From: Ignavibacteria bacterium
GTDB taxonomy: Bacteria > Bacteroidota > Ignavibacteria > OLB7
DNA: 64,000 nucleotides
NCBI GenBank assembly: GCA_020635205.1
Contig: JACKAE010000004.1
Coordinates: forward strand, 310,001-374,000
Reading direction: 5' to 3'
Shown: positions 9,783 through 18,333 of the stretch, piece after piece
Layout: every line of letters starts with the position of its first letter
Position numbering within the stretch: the stretch's first letter is position 1
The notes under the pieces: generated by a model
Told to the model about the DNA's origin: nothing
The model's input: only the letters and a program-made list of their open reading frames with translations
Database searches by the model: none
Position numbers and translations under genes: made by a program

Positions 9783-10610
9783 TTAGAACGTTAAGGTCAG
9801 ACCATTGCTCAACGAAAGATCGTAGCTTTCCACACCCGGGAAGGGATCGCTGTCGTATCTCCAGTCAACCGAGGTCGTGACGCTTAAGCCGGAGAGGATC
9901 TCAAACCCAATTCCGGCGTCGAGCAGAATACGGAAGTCATGAAACCGGGTTACGGCTGGTTGATAGTAGGTGACGATTTTCAGTCCGAATTTTTCGTGGA
10001 CGTTAAGTGCCATTGAGAGATAGTTGGTTGAACGAGGAAGTTCCGTGACAACGTTCAATGTGTCGTCTCCCTCATCCTCTCGCTCGTACATCCCCCCAAC
10101 CCCTATGTAAAGTGAGAAGTTGAGCGTTGAGTCCTTAAGCTCTCCAATCGTGAATCTGCCACCTCCACCAACGAGGAAACGATTTCTCTGGAGAATAAAA
10201 TCGTCGAAGCCAAGCTGTGTAAACAACTCGGCTCGCACAGCCGGAGCAATTGTGTAGACACCTCGAAGGTGAGAGAATCCGTTCCTGACAAATATCTCCT
10301 TGCTCTCCTCACCATACTGATAGTTCAGAATCAGAAACGAGTAGATATCTCCATCAAGGAAATCGCCCCGGTAGTTGCCACCAATTTTGAAGAAGTCGGT
10401 GTTCCCGCTGTAGAAACTAAAGTTCAGTGAGAGATTGTTCGTCACCCCTTGCTCGACAGGACGGATACGATAGACTTCAGTATTCACCTGTGCGAGCGTA
10501 GTTTGCAACGCAAAGAGAAATCCGCACGAGAACAACAGTAGTAAGACTGACCTTCCACGAACTGTGGTGCTGATACATCTCGCGTACTTTCTCACGTAGT
10601 CTTCCTCCAA
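9783..10610 (-). CDS. Outer-membrane DUF481-family beta-barrel protein
   Basis: A 275-aa exported protein. After a basic N-terminus comes a hydrophobic signal-like stretch (LLLLFSCGFLFALQTTLA, about 24-41) with a cleavage-like site, then alternating beta strands such as LSLNFSFYSGNTDFFKIGGNYRG that match the DUF481 'salt-induced outer membrane protein' family. The start overlaps the end of the flavin reductase gene by 19 nt; a shorter start is possible. Function is not known beyond an outer-membrane barrel. Confidence 0.75.
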   Translation of the reverse strand: MEEDYVRKYARCISTTVRGRSVLLLLFSCGFLFALQTTLAQVNTEVYRIRPVEQGVTNNLSLNFSFYSGNTDFFKIGGNYRGDFLDGDIYSFLILNYQYGEESKEIFVRNGFSHLRGVYTIAPAVRAELFTQLGFDDFILQRNRFLVGGGGRFTIGELKDSTLNFSLYIGVGGMYEREDEGDDTLNVVTELPRSTNYLSMALNVHEKFGLKIVTYYQPAVTRFHDFRILLDAGIGFEILSGLSVTTSVDWRYDSDPFPGVESYDLSLSNGLTLTF

Positions 10611-11584
10611 AGTTTAGGAATCAAAGCCAGCAACCAGGCATCATTGACGCTTCCGTTGTCTAACAGCCAAGCAACAGAGCGATGGAAAAGTTCGCGCACG
10701 GCATCCGGGTTGCCTTTAACTTGGGCTGAGGCGCCGAGCGTAGCTAAAGCAACTCGATCTACATCACCTCCACGCATTTCAGCCTCCAAATCATCCGGCC
10801 TTCCCTCACCTATGGTTTTCTCCATCTCCACAATCTTCGCCACATATTCTTCAACCTGTTGCAGATCGGGGATCTCTTTTACTCCGGCAAGTTTTGCCAA
10901 ATGATTTCCAGTCAGCACGTGACTCTCTCTCACCTCTTGTGGCAAGCCATCAAAACCAATCCCGAGTCCGGTCGGTTTTGGAAGCTCAAAAACGGCATCT
11001 CCAACTGCACGGCAATAGTATGGGCCACCCATTCGAGCCACGAGATCGAGCCGTTCGTGGTGCGGATACTTGCCGTCGAATACCGATTCTTTGATGTGGA
11101 ACATCACAACTTCACCGATCATCAAGTTCCCGCTTGCAGCCTCACCACCAAGGTCAACGTGCTGCAACAGTTTGCACTCCATCACCATCGGCGACTCTTG
11201 AACGCCGGGGGGAGAAATTTTTTGACTCGACAGTTTTGTGAATCCTGACTTCTCAAACTCATCTACCCCCTCAGGCCAATCGGCTGAGGCAAGGCTCATC
11301 TGTTCTACCATTCCAAAGTTCACAACCGAAACGGTGAATTCCCCAGTCTGTTTGATATTTGAGAACGTATGTTTAGCTGAGCCATCGGTTCCACGGAATG
11401 CCGGAGAGAACGCAACAATTGGAGGATTTGCACCAAAAGCGTTAAAGAAACTGAATGGAGAGAGATTTACCCTTCCCTCACGATCTTGTGTTCCTACAAA
11501 TGCAATGGGACGTGGTGCAACACAGGTCAGCAGATAGCGGTGCGACTCTGCTGAGGGAATTGTGGATGGATCTATTGAGCGCAT
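10592..11584 (-). CDS. Flavin reductase-like FMN-binding split-barrel protein
   Basis: A 330-aa protein whose N-terminal 200 residues are a flavin-reductase-like split barrel: the FMN-contacting stretch RPIAFVGTQDREGRVNLSPFSFF lies at about 25-47 and NPPIVAFSP follows. The frame runs 252 nt further upstream through the heptanucleotide repeat, giving an artificial (PIPNPQS)n leader; the start at MRSIDPSTIPS is chosen because family homology begins there. The C-terminal ~120 residues are helical and not recognised. Catalytic partner unknown. Confidence 0.85.
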   Translation of the reverse strand: MRSIDPSTIPSAESHRYLLTCVAPRPIAFVGTQDREGRVNLSPFSFFNAFGANPPIVAFSPAFRGTDGSAKHTFSNIKQTGEFTVSVVNFGMVEQMSLASADWPEGVDEFEKSGFTKLSSQKISPPGVQESPMVMECKLLQHVDLGGEAASGNLMIGEVVMFHIKESVFDGKYPHHERLDLVARMGGPYYCRAVGDAVFELPKPTGLGIGFDGLPQEVRESHVLTGNHLAKLAGVKEIPDLQQVEEYVAKIVEMEKTIGEGRPDDLEAEMRGGDVDRVALATLGASAQVKGNPDAVRELFHRSVAWLLDNGSVNDAWLLALIPKLWRKTT

Positions 11585-11639
11585 ATAATGATTCTTGATT
11601 TGATTGAATTGCTTGAGCAGGGAAGTTACGAGAATGAGA

Positions 11640-11753
11640 GGGATTGGGGATTGGGGATTGGGGATTGGGGATTGGGGATTGGGGATTGGGGATTGGGGAT
11701 TGGGGATTGGGGATTGGGGATTGGGGATTGGGGATTGGGGATTGGGGATTGGG
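11640..11753. repeat. Tandem heptanucleotide repeat (GGGGATT)n, about 16 copies
   Basis: About 114 bp of perfect or near-perfect 7-bp units GGGGATT on the plus strand. A further isolated unit occurs near 11878-11885 on the other strand. It lies 55 bp upstream of the flavin reductase start codon. The CCCCAAT unit resembles the STRR-type heptads described in cyanobacteria. Four-G runs at 3-nt spacing give strong G-quadruplex potential on the plus strand. Confidence 0.97.
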
Positions 11754-11955
11754 AAAGATGTGATGGCTTTTGCCTCTGTCAAGCACTTCACGTTACTGAA
11801 GTATCTCAATCCAAATTCCGAAAGCGAAAACCCCACATCAATTTTGAATTTTGCCTTTTGAATTTTTACTTCCCATCAATCCCCAATCGTCTTACTTTCT
11901 CTTCGGCGGAAACACGCTCGTCGGTTTCTCACCAACCTTTCGCTCCCAATTCTGT
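11754..11955. other. Intergenic stretch without a recognised gene
   Basis: Between the heptanucleotide repeat and the end of the broken outer-membrane gene. Open frames here only extend repeat-encoded peptides. It contains an isolated copy of the repeat unit and no clear promoter or terminator. Confidence 0.6.
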
Positions 11956-12692
11956 TCATCCACCCTTTTTAAAGTCAAAAATCAATCCAAACCTGAGAAT
12001 GTGTAGATCGGGTGGCGGAGAATGAGAACCAAACGCATCTTCAGGTAGTACAGCAATTGCATAAGCATAGCCCAACGTCACGGGTTGGAAAACAACGTTC
12101 GCATAGACCAAAGCTGAAGGGGCCAGGTACGACTCACGAGAGAAGGTAAAGTCACCACGATGCGCGACCGAGAAGTGCGAAGCTCCAAGCCCCACTCCTA
12201 CCATGAAATAATCGTTGAGACGACTTGCTCCAACTGCAAAGATGTCAAAGCGACGCCCGTGCGGAGGATCAATAAATCCAGTATCTGAAATCAAATCTGG
12301 ACTGTCGACAAATCTGATTAAATGAGAGTATTGTATAGCCCCACCAAAACCTAAGAAGCTCATGCTTTGATGTATTACCTTGGCATCAAAGACATAAAAT
12401 AAAGCAGGGATGGTGGCAGGTGGGTATGTAATCCCGCTCCAAACTCTATCCACCCCCAGCGTCTGGAGAGGTTGTCTTCAGCAGTGTCGGTAGGGTCATT
12501 AGTGTCTGCGGTAGAGGTTAACATAGAATCAATCAGGCTGTGCAAAGAGGGAAAATCATTCTGGGACACGATAGGAACGTGCTCCCCTCTGCACAGAGGG
12601 GAGCACGTTCCCGCAATTGCAGAACCATGCGATAGTAATGCAGAGAAGAAGACTAAGACAAGCAGACAGTTTTTTATTCCATGCAAATTCAT
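11956..12692 (-). pseudogene. Frameshifted outer-membrane protein gene
   Basis: Two overlapping minus-strand frames read as one exported beta-barrel-like protein. The 5' frame starts with MNLHGIKNCLLVLVFFSALL, a good signal peptide, and runs through ...DNLSRRWGWIEFGAG. The 3' frame carries the barrel-like remainder (SHLIRFVDSP..., ending FGLIFDFKKGG with a terminal aromatic-rich strand). The switch falls near 12420-12450, next to a run of five C/G residues. It is either a real frameshift or a sequencing/assembly indel at that homopolymer. The family is not identified. Confidence 0.6.
12574..12611. repeat. Perfect 18-bp-arm hairpin inside the broken gene
   Basis: Arms GGAACGTGCTCCCCTCTG and its exact complement are separated by CA only. 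It sits in frame just after the signal-peptide region and adds the peptide CSPLCRGEHVP. This resembles an inserted REP-like element more than native coding sequence. Confidence 0.9.
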
Positions 12693-12777
12693 ATATGTAC
12701 TGAAATACACGTTATGGGCTCCGATTGTGAGCAATGTCACTATCATGTCCATTACATTAAAGTCATTACCCTGTAAA

Positions 12778-13014
12778 TTACATTGGGCATATCTGTGAAG
12801 TTAGAATAACCTGTCCATAAGGTGCTTTTGATGACGGCTCTACCCAATGAGATCCTGGTATATCACGAAGTCTACGGACTGTCTCGGGAGTAAGAAAATC
12901 ATGTCCAGGATCACATCGCTTACAATGTTGTTCGCACTCTGGGCAAATTGGCAGGGTTGGATCCTCACGCCATACAACAGATCGATAGGCAAATGCACAA
13001 TCATTCGATTGCAC
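12778..13014 (-). CDS. Small hypothetical Cys-rich protein
   Basis: A 78-aa frame with a compact CxxC-type cluster (CPECEQHCKRCDPGH, about 24-38) that could bind metal. No family is recognised. It may be a genuine small protein or the tail of a decayed gene; the neighbourhood (a frameshifted gene on one side, a truncated clpB on the other) looks like a region of decay. Confidence 0.35.
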   Translation of the reverse strand: MQSNDCAFAYRSVVWREDPTLPICPECEQHCKRCDPGHDFLTPETVRRLRDIPGSHWVEPSSKAPYGQVILTSQICPM

Positions 13015-13207
13015 TGCTCACCAATTCAAGCAAGATGCTACGGATGACCTCGGAACGACATAGTCTTGCTTTCCTGATCGTTGAAAAATGCTTCTCTCGC
13101 CCTCAACACCAAATCGAAAATCCACATTGACTTGCGTTTCTCTCCCCTGCTTCATAGGTTGCCGTTTCTACATTAAGCGATAGAACGAACAGAACTTTGA
13201 AATAGAA

Positions 13208-14524
13208 ATGAACTTCCAGAAACTAACATTGAAGTCGCAGGAGGCAATTCAGACTGCGCAGGAGATCGCCTCCAGTTACTCGAATCAGTCACTCGAGCCG
13301 ATCCATGTTTTGGCTGCACTTCTTCAAGATAGCAATGGGATTATCCCCCCAATGTTAATGAAGATTGGGGCAAACCTGAACTACCTAAAAGTAAAGGTCA
13401 ACGAAGAGATTGAACGCCTCCCAAAAGTCTCCGGAGCTGGAGTTAGCGGCCAATACTTCTCGAGTGGAGCCTCACAAATGTTTGAGAGCGCGCTGAAGGA
13501 AGCAAATGCAATGACCGACGAATATGTCTCTACTGAGCACCTTCTCTTAGCTATTAGCGATGACAAGAATACTCCAGCCGGATCACTCTTGCGAGATCAG
13601 GGAGTAACCCGAGCGGCAGTTCTCCAAGCTCTGAAAGATGTGCGCGGTTCGAAGCGGGTAACCGATCAGAACCCTGAGGACAAGTATCAGGCCTTAACCC
13701 GATATGGACGAAACCTGAACGATCTTGCGCGGAAGGGAAAACTCGACCCAGTTATTGGTCGCGAAGATGAGATTCGCCGCGTAATGCAAGTGTTGCTCCG
13801 GCGAACGAAAAACAATCCAGTCTTAATTGGAGAACCGGGAGTCGGGAAGACTGCGATTGCTGAGGGAATCGCTTTCCGTATTGTACAGGGAGATGTTCCT
13901 GAGGGACTGAAGACAAAGCAGATCATTGCCCTCGACATGGGTTCGTTAGTTGCTGGAACAAGTTTTCGGGGACAATTTGAGGAGAGAATGAAGGCAATTG
14001 TGGAAGAAGTAGCCACCTCGGAGGGTGAAATTATTCTCTTCATCGACGAACTGCACACACTTGTGGGGGCTGGTGCTTCACAAGGATCAGTTGACGCAGC
14101 CAACATCTTGAAGCCTGCACTCGCACGGGGCGAAATGCACACGATTGGGGCGACAACACTCGACGAATACCGGCAGTACATCGAAAAAGATGCCGCGCTC
14201 GAACGACGATTCCAACCGGTGCTTGTAGCTGAACCGACTGTGGAGGATACAATCTCGATTCTGCGCGGATTGAAGGAACGATATGAAGTCCACCACGGAG
14301 TACGGATCACCGACGCTGCAATCATCGGAGCCTCTCAGCTCTCTGACCGCTATATCAGCGACCGATTTCTTCCAGACAAGGCAATTGATCTGATTGATGA
14401 GGCCGCATCTCGCCTTCGCCTTGAAATTGATTCGATGCCCGAAGAACTTGACGCAATCGAACGAAAAATTCGTCAACTCGAAATCGAGCGAGAAGCCTTG
14501 CGCAGAGAGCTGAACAGGGGATAA
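13208..14524 (+). CDS. Truncated ClpB-type AAA+ chaperone, N-terminal half
   Basis: A 438-aa protein matching the first half of ClpB. It has the double Clp-N repeat (about 1-145), the linker, and a complete first AAA+ domain with Walker A GEPGVGKT at about 214-221, Walker B ILFIDELHTLVGAG near 276-289 and the arginine-finger region ERRFQPV near 328. It then stops at the beginning of the coiled-coil M domain (EREALRRELNRG). The second AAA+ domain is absent here, and none of the three downstream frames continues it. Full ClpB is about 860 aa. The start follows an AAATAG-AA purine-rich leader. Either a truncated paralogue or the product of a rearrangement. Confidence 0.85.
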   Translation: MNFQKLTLKSQEAIQTAQEIASSYSNQSLEPIHVLAALLQDSNGIIPPMLMKIGANLNYLKVKVNEEIERLPKVSGAGVSGQYFSSGASQMFESALKEANAMTDEYVSTEHLLLAISDDKNTPAGSLLRDQGVTRAAVLQALKDVRGSKRVTDQNPEDKYQALTRYGRNLNDLARKGKLDPVIGREDEIRRVMQVLLRRTKNNPVLIGEPGVGKTAIAEGIAFRIVQGDVPEGLKTKQIIALDMGSLVAGTSFRGQFEERMKAIVEEVATSEGEIILFIDELHTLVGAGASQGSVDAANILKPALARGEMHTIGATTLDEYRQYIEKDAALERRFQPVLVAEPTVEDTISILRGLKERYEVHHGVRITDAAIIGASQLSDRYISDRFLPDKAIDLIDEAASRLRLEIDSMPEELDAIERKIRQLEIEREALRRELNRG

Positions 14525-14573
14525 AATGCGTATCTTGTGGGCGATTCTGCTCACTATCACTGACGACAGCGTC

Positions 14574-15857
14574 ATGAATCAGAGCCACATGGTTATCAGA
14601 ACGAATAAAGAGAGTCTCTGGGGGACAGGTAGGAGCACTCTCCTCCTAACCCTCGCTCTCTTTTCCCTCTCCTGTAATTCCAGCGATATTGCCACGCGGA
14701 ACGAATCTGGTATGGCTTCGAGTCCACTTAGCGATAGCTCTGACTCGTTCACTCCTGCCGACTCTGCCGAGTTTGCAATAGTAGATGTTGTTACTGGCCC
14801 GGAAACCGCGCCAACACCTGTCGGCTTAACGTTGGGGGAACAGTTGAAGCAACTCGACGAGAGGATGAAAGTTGCCCCGGCCGACAGTCTGGAGATTCTG
14901 ATGATCGAGTATGACCGTCTTCTCGACTCCGCAATTACTGGCAAGACTTCTCCCGAACCTGTTTCGACGCCTACCTCAACTGAAACAGTTGCTGTAAATG
15001 CAACTGCCCCTGTAGAGAAAACAGAGACCCCCACCGAAATTGAAGAAGAGGATCCATACAGTTCATTTGAAACGATTACGTCCGACGAGGCTTCACCTGT
15101 CGAGACTTCAACCGACGAGGCTTCACCCGTCGAGACTTCAACTGAAACCCCGAGCACTACCACTCCCACGGAAGACCGCAACTATGCAGTCTCTACTCCT
15201 CGCACCGAAGTAGTCGCCGAGCAGAGCAACCAAGTTTTAGTCCAGTCAACTTTTGAAAGTGAATACGAATCTTCAACGTTCGATCCTTCAAAGTATCGAG
15301 GTGCTCGTGCAAGTGAATTGAAGTACTATAATGAAACCAAGAGTGCCACCACCAATCGCTCGGGCACAACCACGACATTATCCAAGAAGGGGAAATCATC
15401 CCGTCCTACGAGTAGATCAAAAACTACTGCCACACCATCTACTACTGCCATTACACCAAAAAGCTCTCGATCGCGCGCGCCTGAACGCTCCCCCAGTGAA
15501 ACGCTCGATGAGAAGTACTCAAACGGGCTAACATTTTTCAGGGCTGGATCGTACAGCAAGGCAATTGTGAACTTGCAACCCGTAGTTAGCTCATCAAAGT
15601 CTTATCGGAATACGGCTCGCTTTTATTATGGGCTTGCACTGGAAAGGACAGGTGCGCTCTCTCAGGCAGCATCACAGTTTCGCAAGCTAAAGGGAGGCTC
15701 AGGATCTCTCGCCGACAAAGCCTGGATTGCATATGCTCGCACACTACAACGCCAAGGGCAGAGTGGACAAGCGAAGAAAGAACTACTCAGCTTTATTAAG
15801 GCTCGTCCAAACAGCGGACAGATAGGGAGCGCACGCGAGCTTCTTCAAAAACTTTGA
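14574..15857 (+). CDS. Lipoprotein with Thr/Ser-rich linker and C-terminal TPR repeats
   Basis: A predicted lipoprotein: a hydrophobic stretch LLLTLALFSLSC gives a lipobox with Cys near residue 34. A long Ser/Thr/Glu-rich linker follows, with a tandem repeat of the 11-residue unit SPVETSTDEA. The last ~120 residues form TPR-like helices (FFRAGSYSKAIVNLQPVV..., ARFYYGLALERTGALSQAASQFRKL), as in cell-envelope scaffold proteins. Starts 48 nt earlier (14526) and 15 nt later (14589) are possible; the earliest overlaps nothing but adds an implausible leader. Begins right after the truncated clpB. Confidence 0.7.
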   Translation: MNQSHMVIRTNKESLWGTGRSTLLLTLALFSLSCNSSDIATRNESGMASSPLSDSSDSFTPADSAEFAIVDVVTGPETAPTPVGLTLGEQLKQLDERMKVAPADSLEILMIEYDRLLDSAITGKTSPEPVSTPTSTETVAVNATAPVEKTETPTEIEEEDPYSSFETITSDEASPVETSTDEASPVETSTETPSTTTPTEDRNYAVSTPRTEVVAEQSNQVLVQSTFESEYESSTFDPSKYRGARASELKYYNETKSATTNRSGTTTTLSKKGKSSRPTSRSKTTATPSTTAITPKSSRSRAPERSPSETLDEKYSNGLTFFRAGSYSKAIVNLQPVVSSSKSYRNTARFYYGLALERTGALSQAASQFRKLKGGSGSLADKAWIAYARTLQRQGQSGQAKKELLSFIKARPNSGQIGSARELLQKL

Positions 15858-15931
15858 CCCAACAATTCACGTTCAATTCTTCCAGTAACCCACTTGCTTC
15901 TTTATGGAGCAAGCAGACCGTGGCGACTACC

Positions 15932-17242
15932 TCAACTACTTTTTCGTCGTAGAACTGCCCCGAAGAAACCATCAGTAGAGTGAATGTGAGGGAATGAACG
16001 ATAGAACCCTTCACTCGTACTCAAAGAGGGTGCAATCTCTACTGGCTTGATTTCCCAGTTATGATTTCGTTCGAGGAAGATTTTCACTTGATCCTCATTC
16101 TCAGCTCGCAGTAGTGAGCATGTGGCGTAGAGCATTACTCCCCCCGGCTTCACTAACGCTGAGTACTCGGCTAAGATTTCAGCCTGTTCTACGACAGCCT
16201 TCTGGAGCACTCCCCTATCAAGTGTCAACCGCATTCCAGGGTTTCTTCTGATAGTTCCTGTGCCGGTACAGGGAGCATCGATCAACAGAGCATCGAATTG
16301 GTTGTAAAGAGTCGACCGGTTCCGAAGATATTGGCTATGATCGAGCAACTCAATGTTTGCAACACCACTCCGTTCGATTCTTGGAACGATATTTTCCAGC
16401 CGAACTGAGTTTAGATCGTGGGCAACAATTTGCCCCCTCCCCTCCATCAACGATGCCAGATGAAGTGTTTTTCCACCACCTCCAGCACAGGCATCGAACA
16501 CTCGCCAAGAAGGTTGAGGCTGTAGAAGTGGAGCAAGCATCTGGCTTCCCACATCTTGAACCTCGAAAAACCCACCACGAAATTCTGCTATGGCCGACAA
16601 ATTGAGGCGTTTCTCAAGAATCAATCCCTCAGGAGCAAACTCACTGAAGGTTGTAGAAATCCCTTGACGGTATAGCTTAAAGGAAAGCTCTTCGCGACTC
16701 CCCTTCAATCGGTTCGCCCTGATAGCTATCTCTCCACCCCGCGCCAACGAATAGAGAATTGCCTGATAATCTGAAGGGAAGTCCTCAACAATCTGTTGAA
16801 CAAACCATCGGGGAAGTGAGGTGTGGAAAGCTAATCGATCGTTCTCACTAAGGTGTGCTATCGCTAATGGAATTGATTGGAGTCTATCACTGATTTCGTG
16901 AAGCCGCTCTATAGTTAGCCGAGTCCCTTCGGACAGTTCGTCGAAGTTAGTTGAAGATTCGCTCTCCACTATTGAAGCAGCGAGAATCTCGTCCGCAATG
17001 GTGGAAGAATCAACACTTTCATTGGTTGGGGAATAATCGTGGTTAGTAAGAAGAAAGTAGTATCGCAGGAATTGACGGAGTGTGTCGTAGACTTGTTCAG
17101 AGATAAAGCGTCGGTCTTTCCCACCAAGGTATCGTTTGCCCCGAAAGTATCTACTCAAGAAGAGATCGACTGGACGTTGGGGGTTGGCGACTATCTCACG
17201 TAGAACCTCGCGAGAGTGGCCGATTAAAGAGGCGACGCGCAT
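15932..17242 (-). CDS. rsmB: RsmB-family 16S rRNA (cytosine-C5) methyltransferase
   Basis: A SAM-dependent RNA m5C methyltransferase with an N-terminal NusB-like domain (about 1-130) and a Rossmann catalytic domain. The SAM loop is DACAGGGGKTLHLA (about 238-251). Both catalytic cysteine motifs are present: DAPCTGTGTIRRNPG (about 316-330) and YATCSLL (about 372-378). Its start lies 2 bp after the tsaD stop, so it is the last gene of the unit traB-tsaD-rsmB. RsmB is the best assignment because of the NusB domain. Confidence 0.9.
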   Translation of the reverse strand: MRVASLIGHSREVLREIVANPQRPVDLFLSRYFRGKRYLGGKDRRFISEQVYDTLRQFLRYYFLLTNHDYSPTNESVDSSTIADEILAASIVESESSTNFDELSEGTRLTIERLHEISDRLQSIPLAIAHLSENDRLAFHTSLPRWFVQQIVEDFPSDYQAILYSLARGGEIAIRANRLKGSREELSFKLYRQGISTTFSEFAPEGLILEKRLNLSAIAEFRGGFFEVQDVGSQMLAPLLQPQPSWRVFDACAGGGGKTLHLASLMEGRGQIVAHDLNSVRLENIVPRIERSGVANIELLDHSQYLRNRSTLYNQFDALLIDAPCTGTGTIRRNPGMRLTLDRGVLQKAVVEQAEILAEYSALVKPGGVMLYATCSLLRAENEDQVKIFLERNHNWEIKPVEIAPSLSTSEGFYRSFPHIHSTDGFFGAVLRRKSS

Positions 17243-17244
17243 TT

Positions 17245-18333
17245 CTACTTCCTCAGATCAGATGGCCGAACTCCCCCTTTACCTCGCCTTACAGCTTTAG
17301 CCTCAGAGAGTGCTCCCTTAGCAGTAACAGTTAGCTCGTTGAACTTTCGATCCTTATATCGAAGCCAGCCAACCAACCCAATCATCGCAGCATTATCGGT
17401 GCTGTAGATCGGAGAAGTAAGAAAGATCGTCATCCCCTCCTTGGAAGCCTTCTCCTGAAACTTCTCGCGAAGCCGGGAGTTTGCGGAGACCCCTCCGACA
17501 ATAGCAATTCGACTATATCCGAGTCCCTTTGCAGCTCTGAACGTCTTAACCAGAAGTGAGTCGACAATCGCCTCTTGATAAGAGGCACATATATCAGCAA
17601 GGTCTTCTTCACGCGAGATGCCGTTTGGGTAGCGATCTCTCAGAAAATAGCGAAGTGAAGTCTTCAGACCACTGAAGCTGAAGTCATCGGAAGAATCATC
17701 GAGTAGAGAGCGAGGAAATTTGTGGTAAGTAGGATCGCCTTTTGCACCATAGCGATCAACAAGTGGACCTCCCGGATAGCCGAGTCCGAGGAGTTTCCCC
17801 CCTTTGTCGAAGGCTTCACCGGCTGCATCATCCCGCGTTGCACCGAGCAAAGTGTAGTTCCCAGCCCCCTGTACGTCGTAGAGCATTGTGTGCCCGCCAG
17901 AAACAACAAGTGCAAGGTAGGGAAAGTCGATTTTTTGTTCGAGCATTACCGACAAGAGGTGTGCCTCGATATGGTTGACGGTAATAAGTGGTTTGCCGAG
18001 AGCAACAGCAAGTCCTTTGGCAACGTTCAGGCCAACCAGAAGTGAACCGATTAACCCCGGCTCGTTTGTAACTGCGATAGCGTTAACATCACCAAAGGTG
18101 ATCCCTGCTTTCTCAATTGTTCGAGTTAGTATTGGTGAGATTACGTTCAGGTGAGCGCGGGAGGCAAGCTCTGGCACAACCCCTCCCCACTCTTCATGTT
18201 CAGCCTGTGAGGAGACGATAACCGACGCCACCTCTCCATCCCGAATTATCGCTACAGAGGTATCATCACAAGAGGTTTCGATGGCGAGGATTATAGTATT
18301 AGTCTTAGCGTGAGTCTCTCCAGAATCGGCCAT
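17245..18333 (-). CDS. tsaD: tRNA N6-threonylcarbamoyltransferase TsaD
   Basis: Transfers threonylcarbamoyl to A37 of tRNAs that read ANN codons. The family start AIETSCDDTSVAII is at about 17-30, the metal-binding HIEAH at about 123-127 and VSGGHT at about 144-149. At 362 aa it is a complete Kae1/Qri7-type protein. The N-terminal extension MADSGETHAKTN is short. The start overlaps the stop of the preceding traB-like gene (TAATG). Confidence 0.95.
   Translation of the reverse strand: MADSGETHAKTNTIILAIETSCDDTSVAIIRDGEVASVIVSSQAEHEEWGGVVPELASRAHLNVISPILTRTIEKAGITFGDVNAIAVTNEPGLIGSLLVGLNVAKGLAVALGKPLITVNHIEAHLLSVMLEQKIDFPYLALVVSGGHTMLYDVQGAGNYTLLGATRDDAAGEAFDKGGKLLGLGYPGGPLVDRYGAKGDPTYHKFPRSLLDDSSDDFSFSGLKTSLRYFLRDRYPNGISREEDLADICASYQEAIVDSLLVKTFRAAKGLGYSRIAIVGGVSANSRLREKFQEKASKEGMTIFLTSPIYSTDNAAMIGLVGWLRYKDRKFNELTVTAKGALSEAKAVRRGKGGVRPSDLRK

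Noticed and set aside
11640..11753. CRISPR array
   Set aside because: Unit is 7 bp without spacers; it is a simple tandem repeat.
11585..11836. N-terminal extension of flavin reductase made of (PIPNPQS)n
   Set aside because: It is only the translation of the 7-bp tandem repeat; homology begins at MRSIDPSTIPS (11584).
13687..14325. 212-aa frame antisense to clpB
   Set aside because: Shadow of a well-supported AAA+ coding region.
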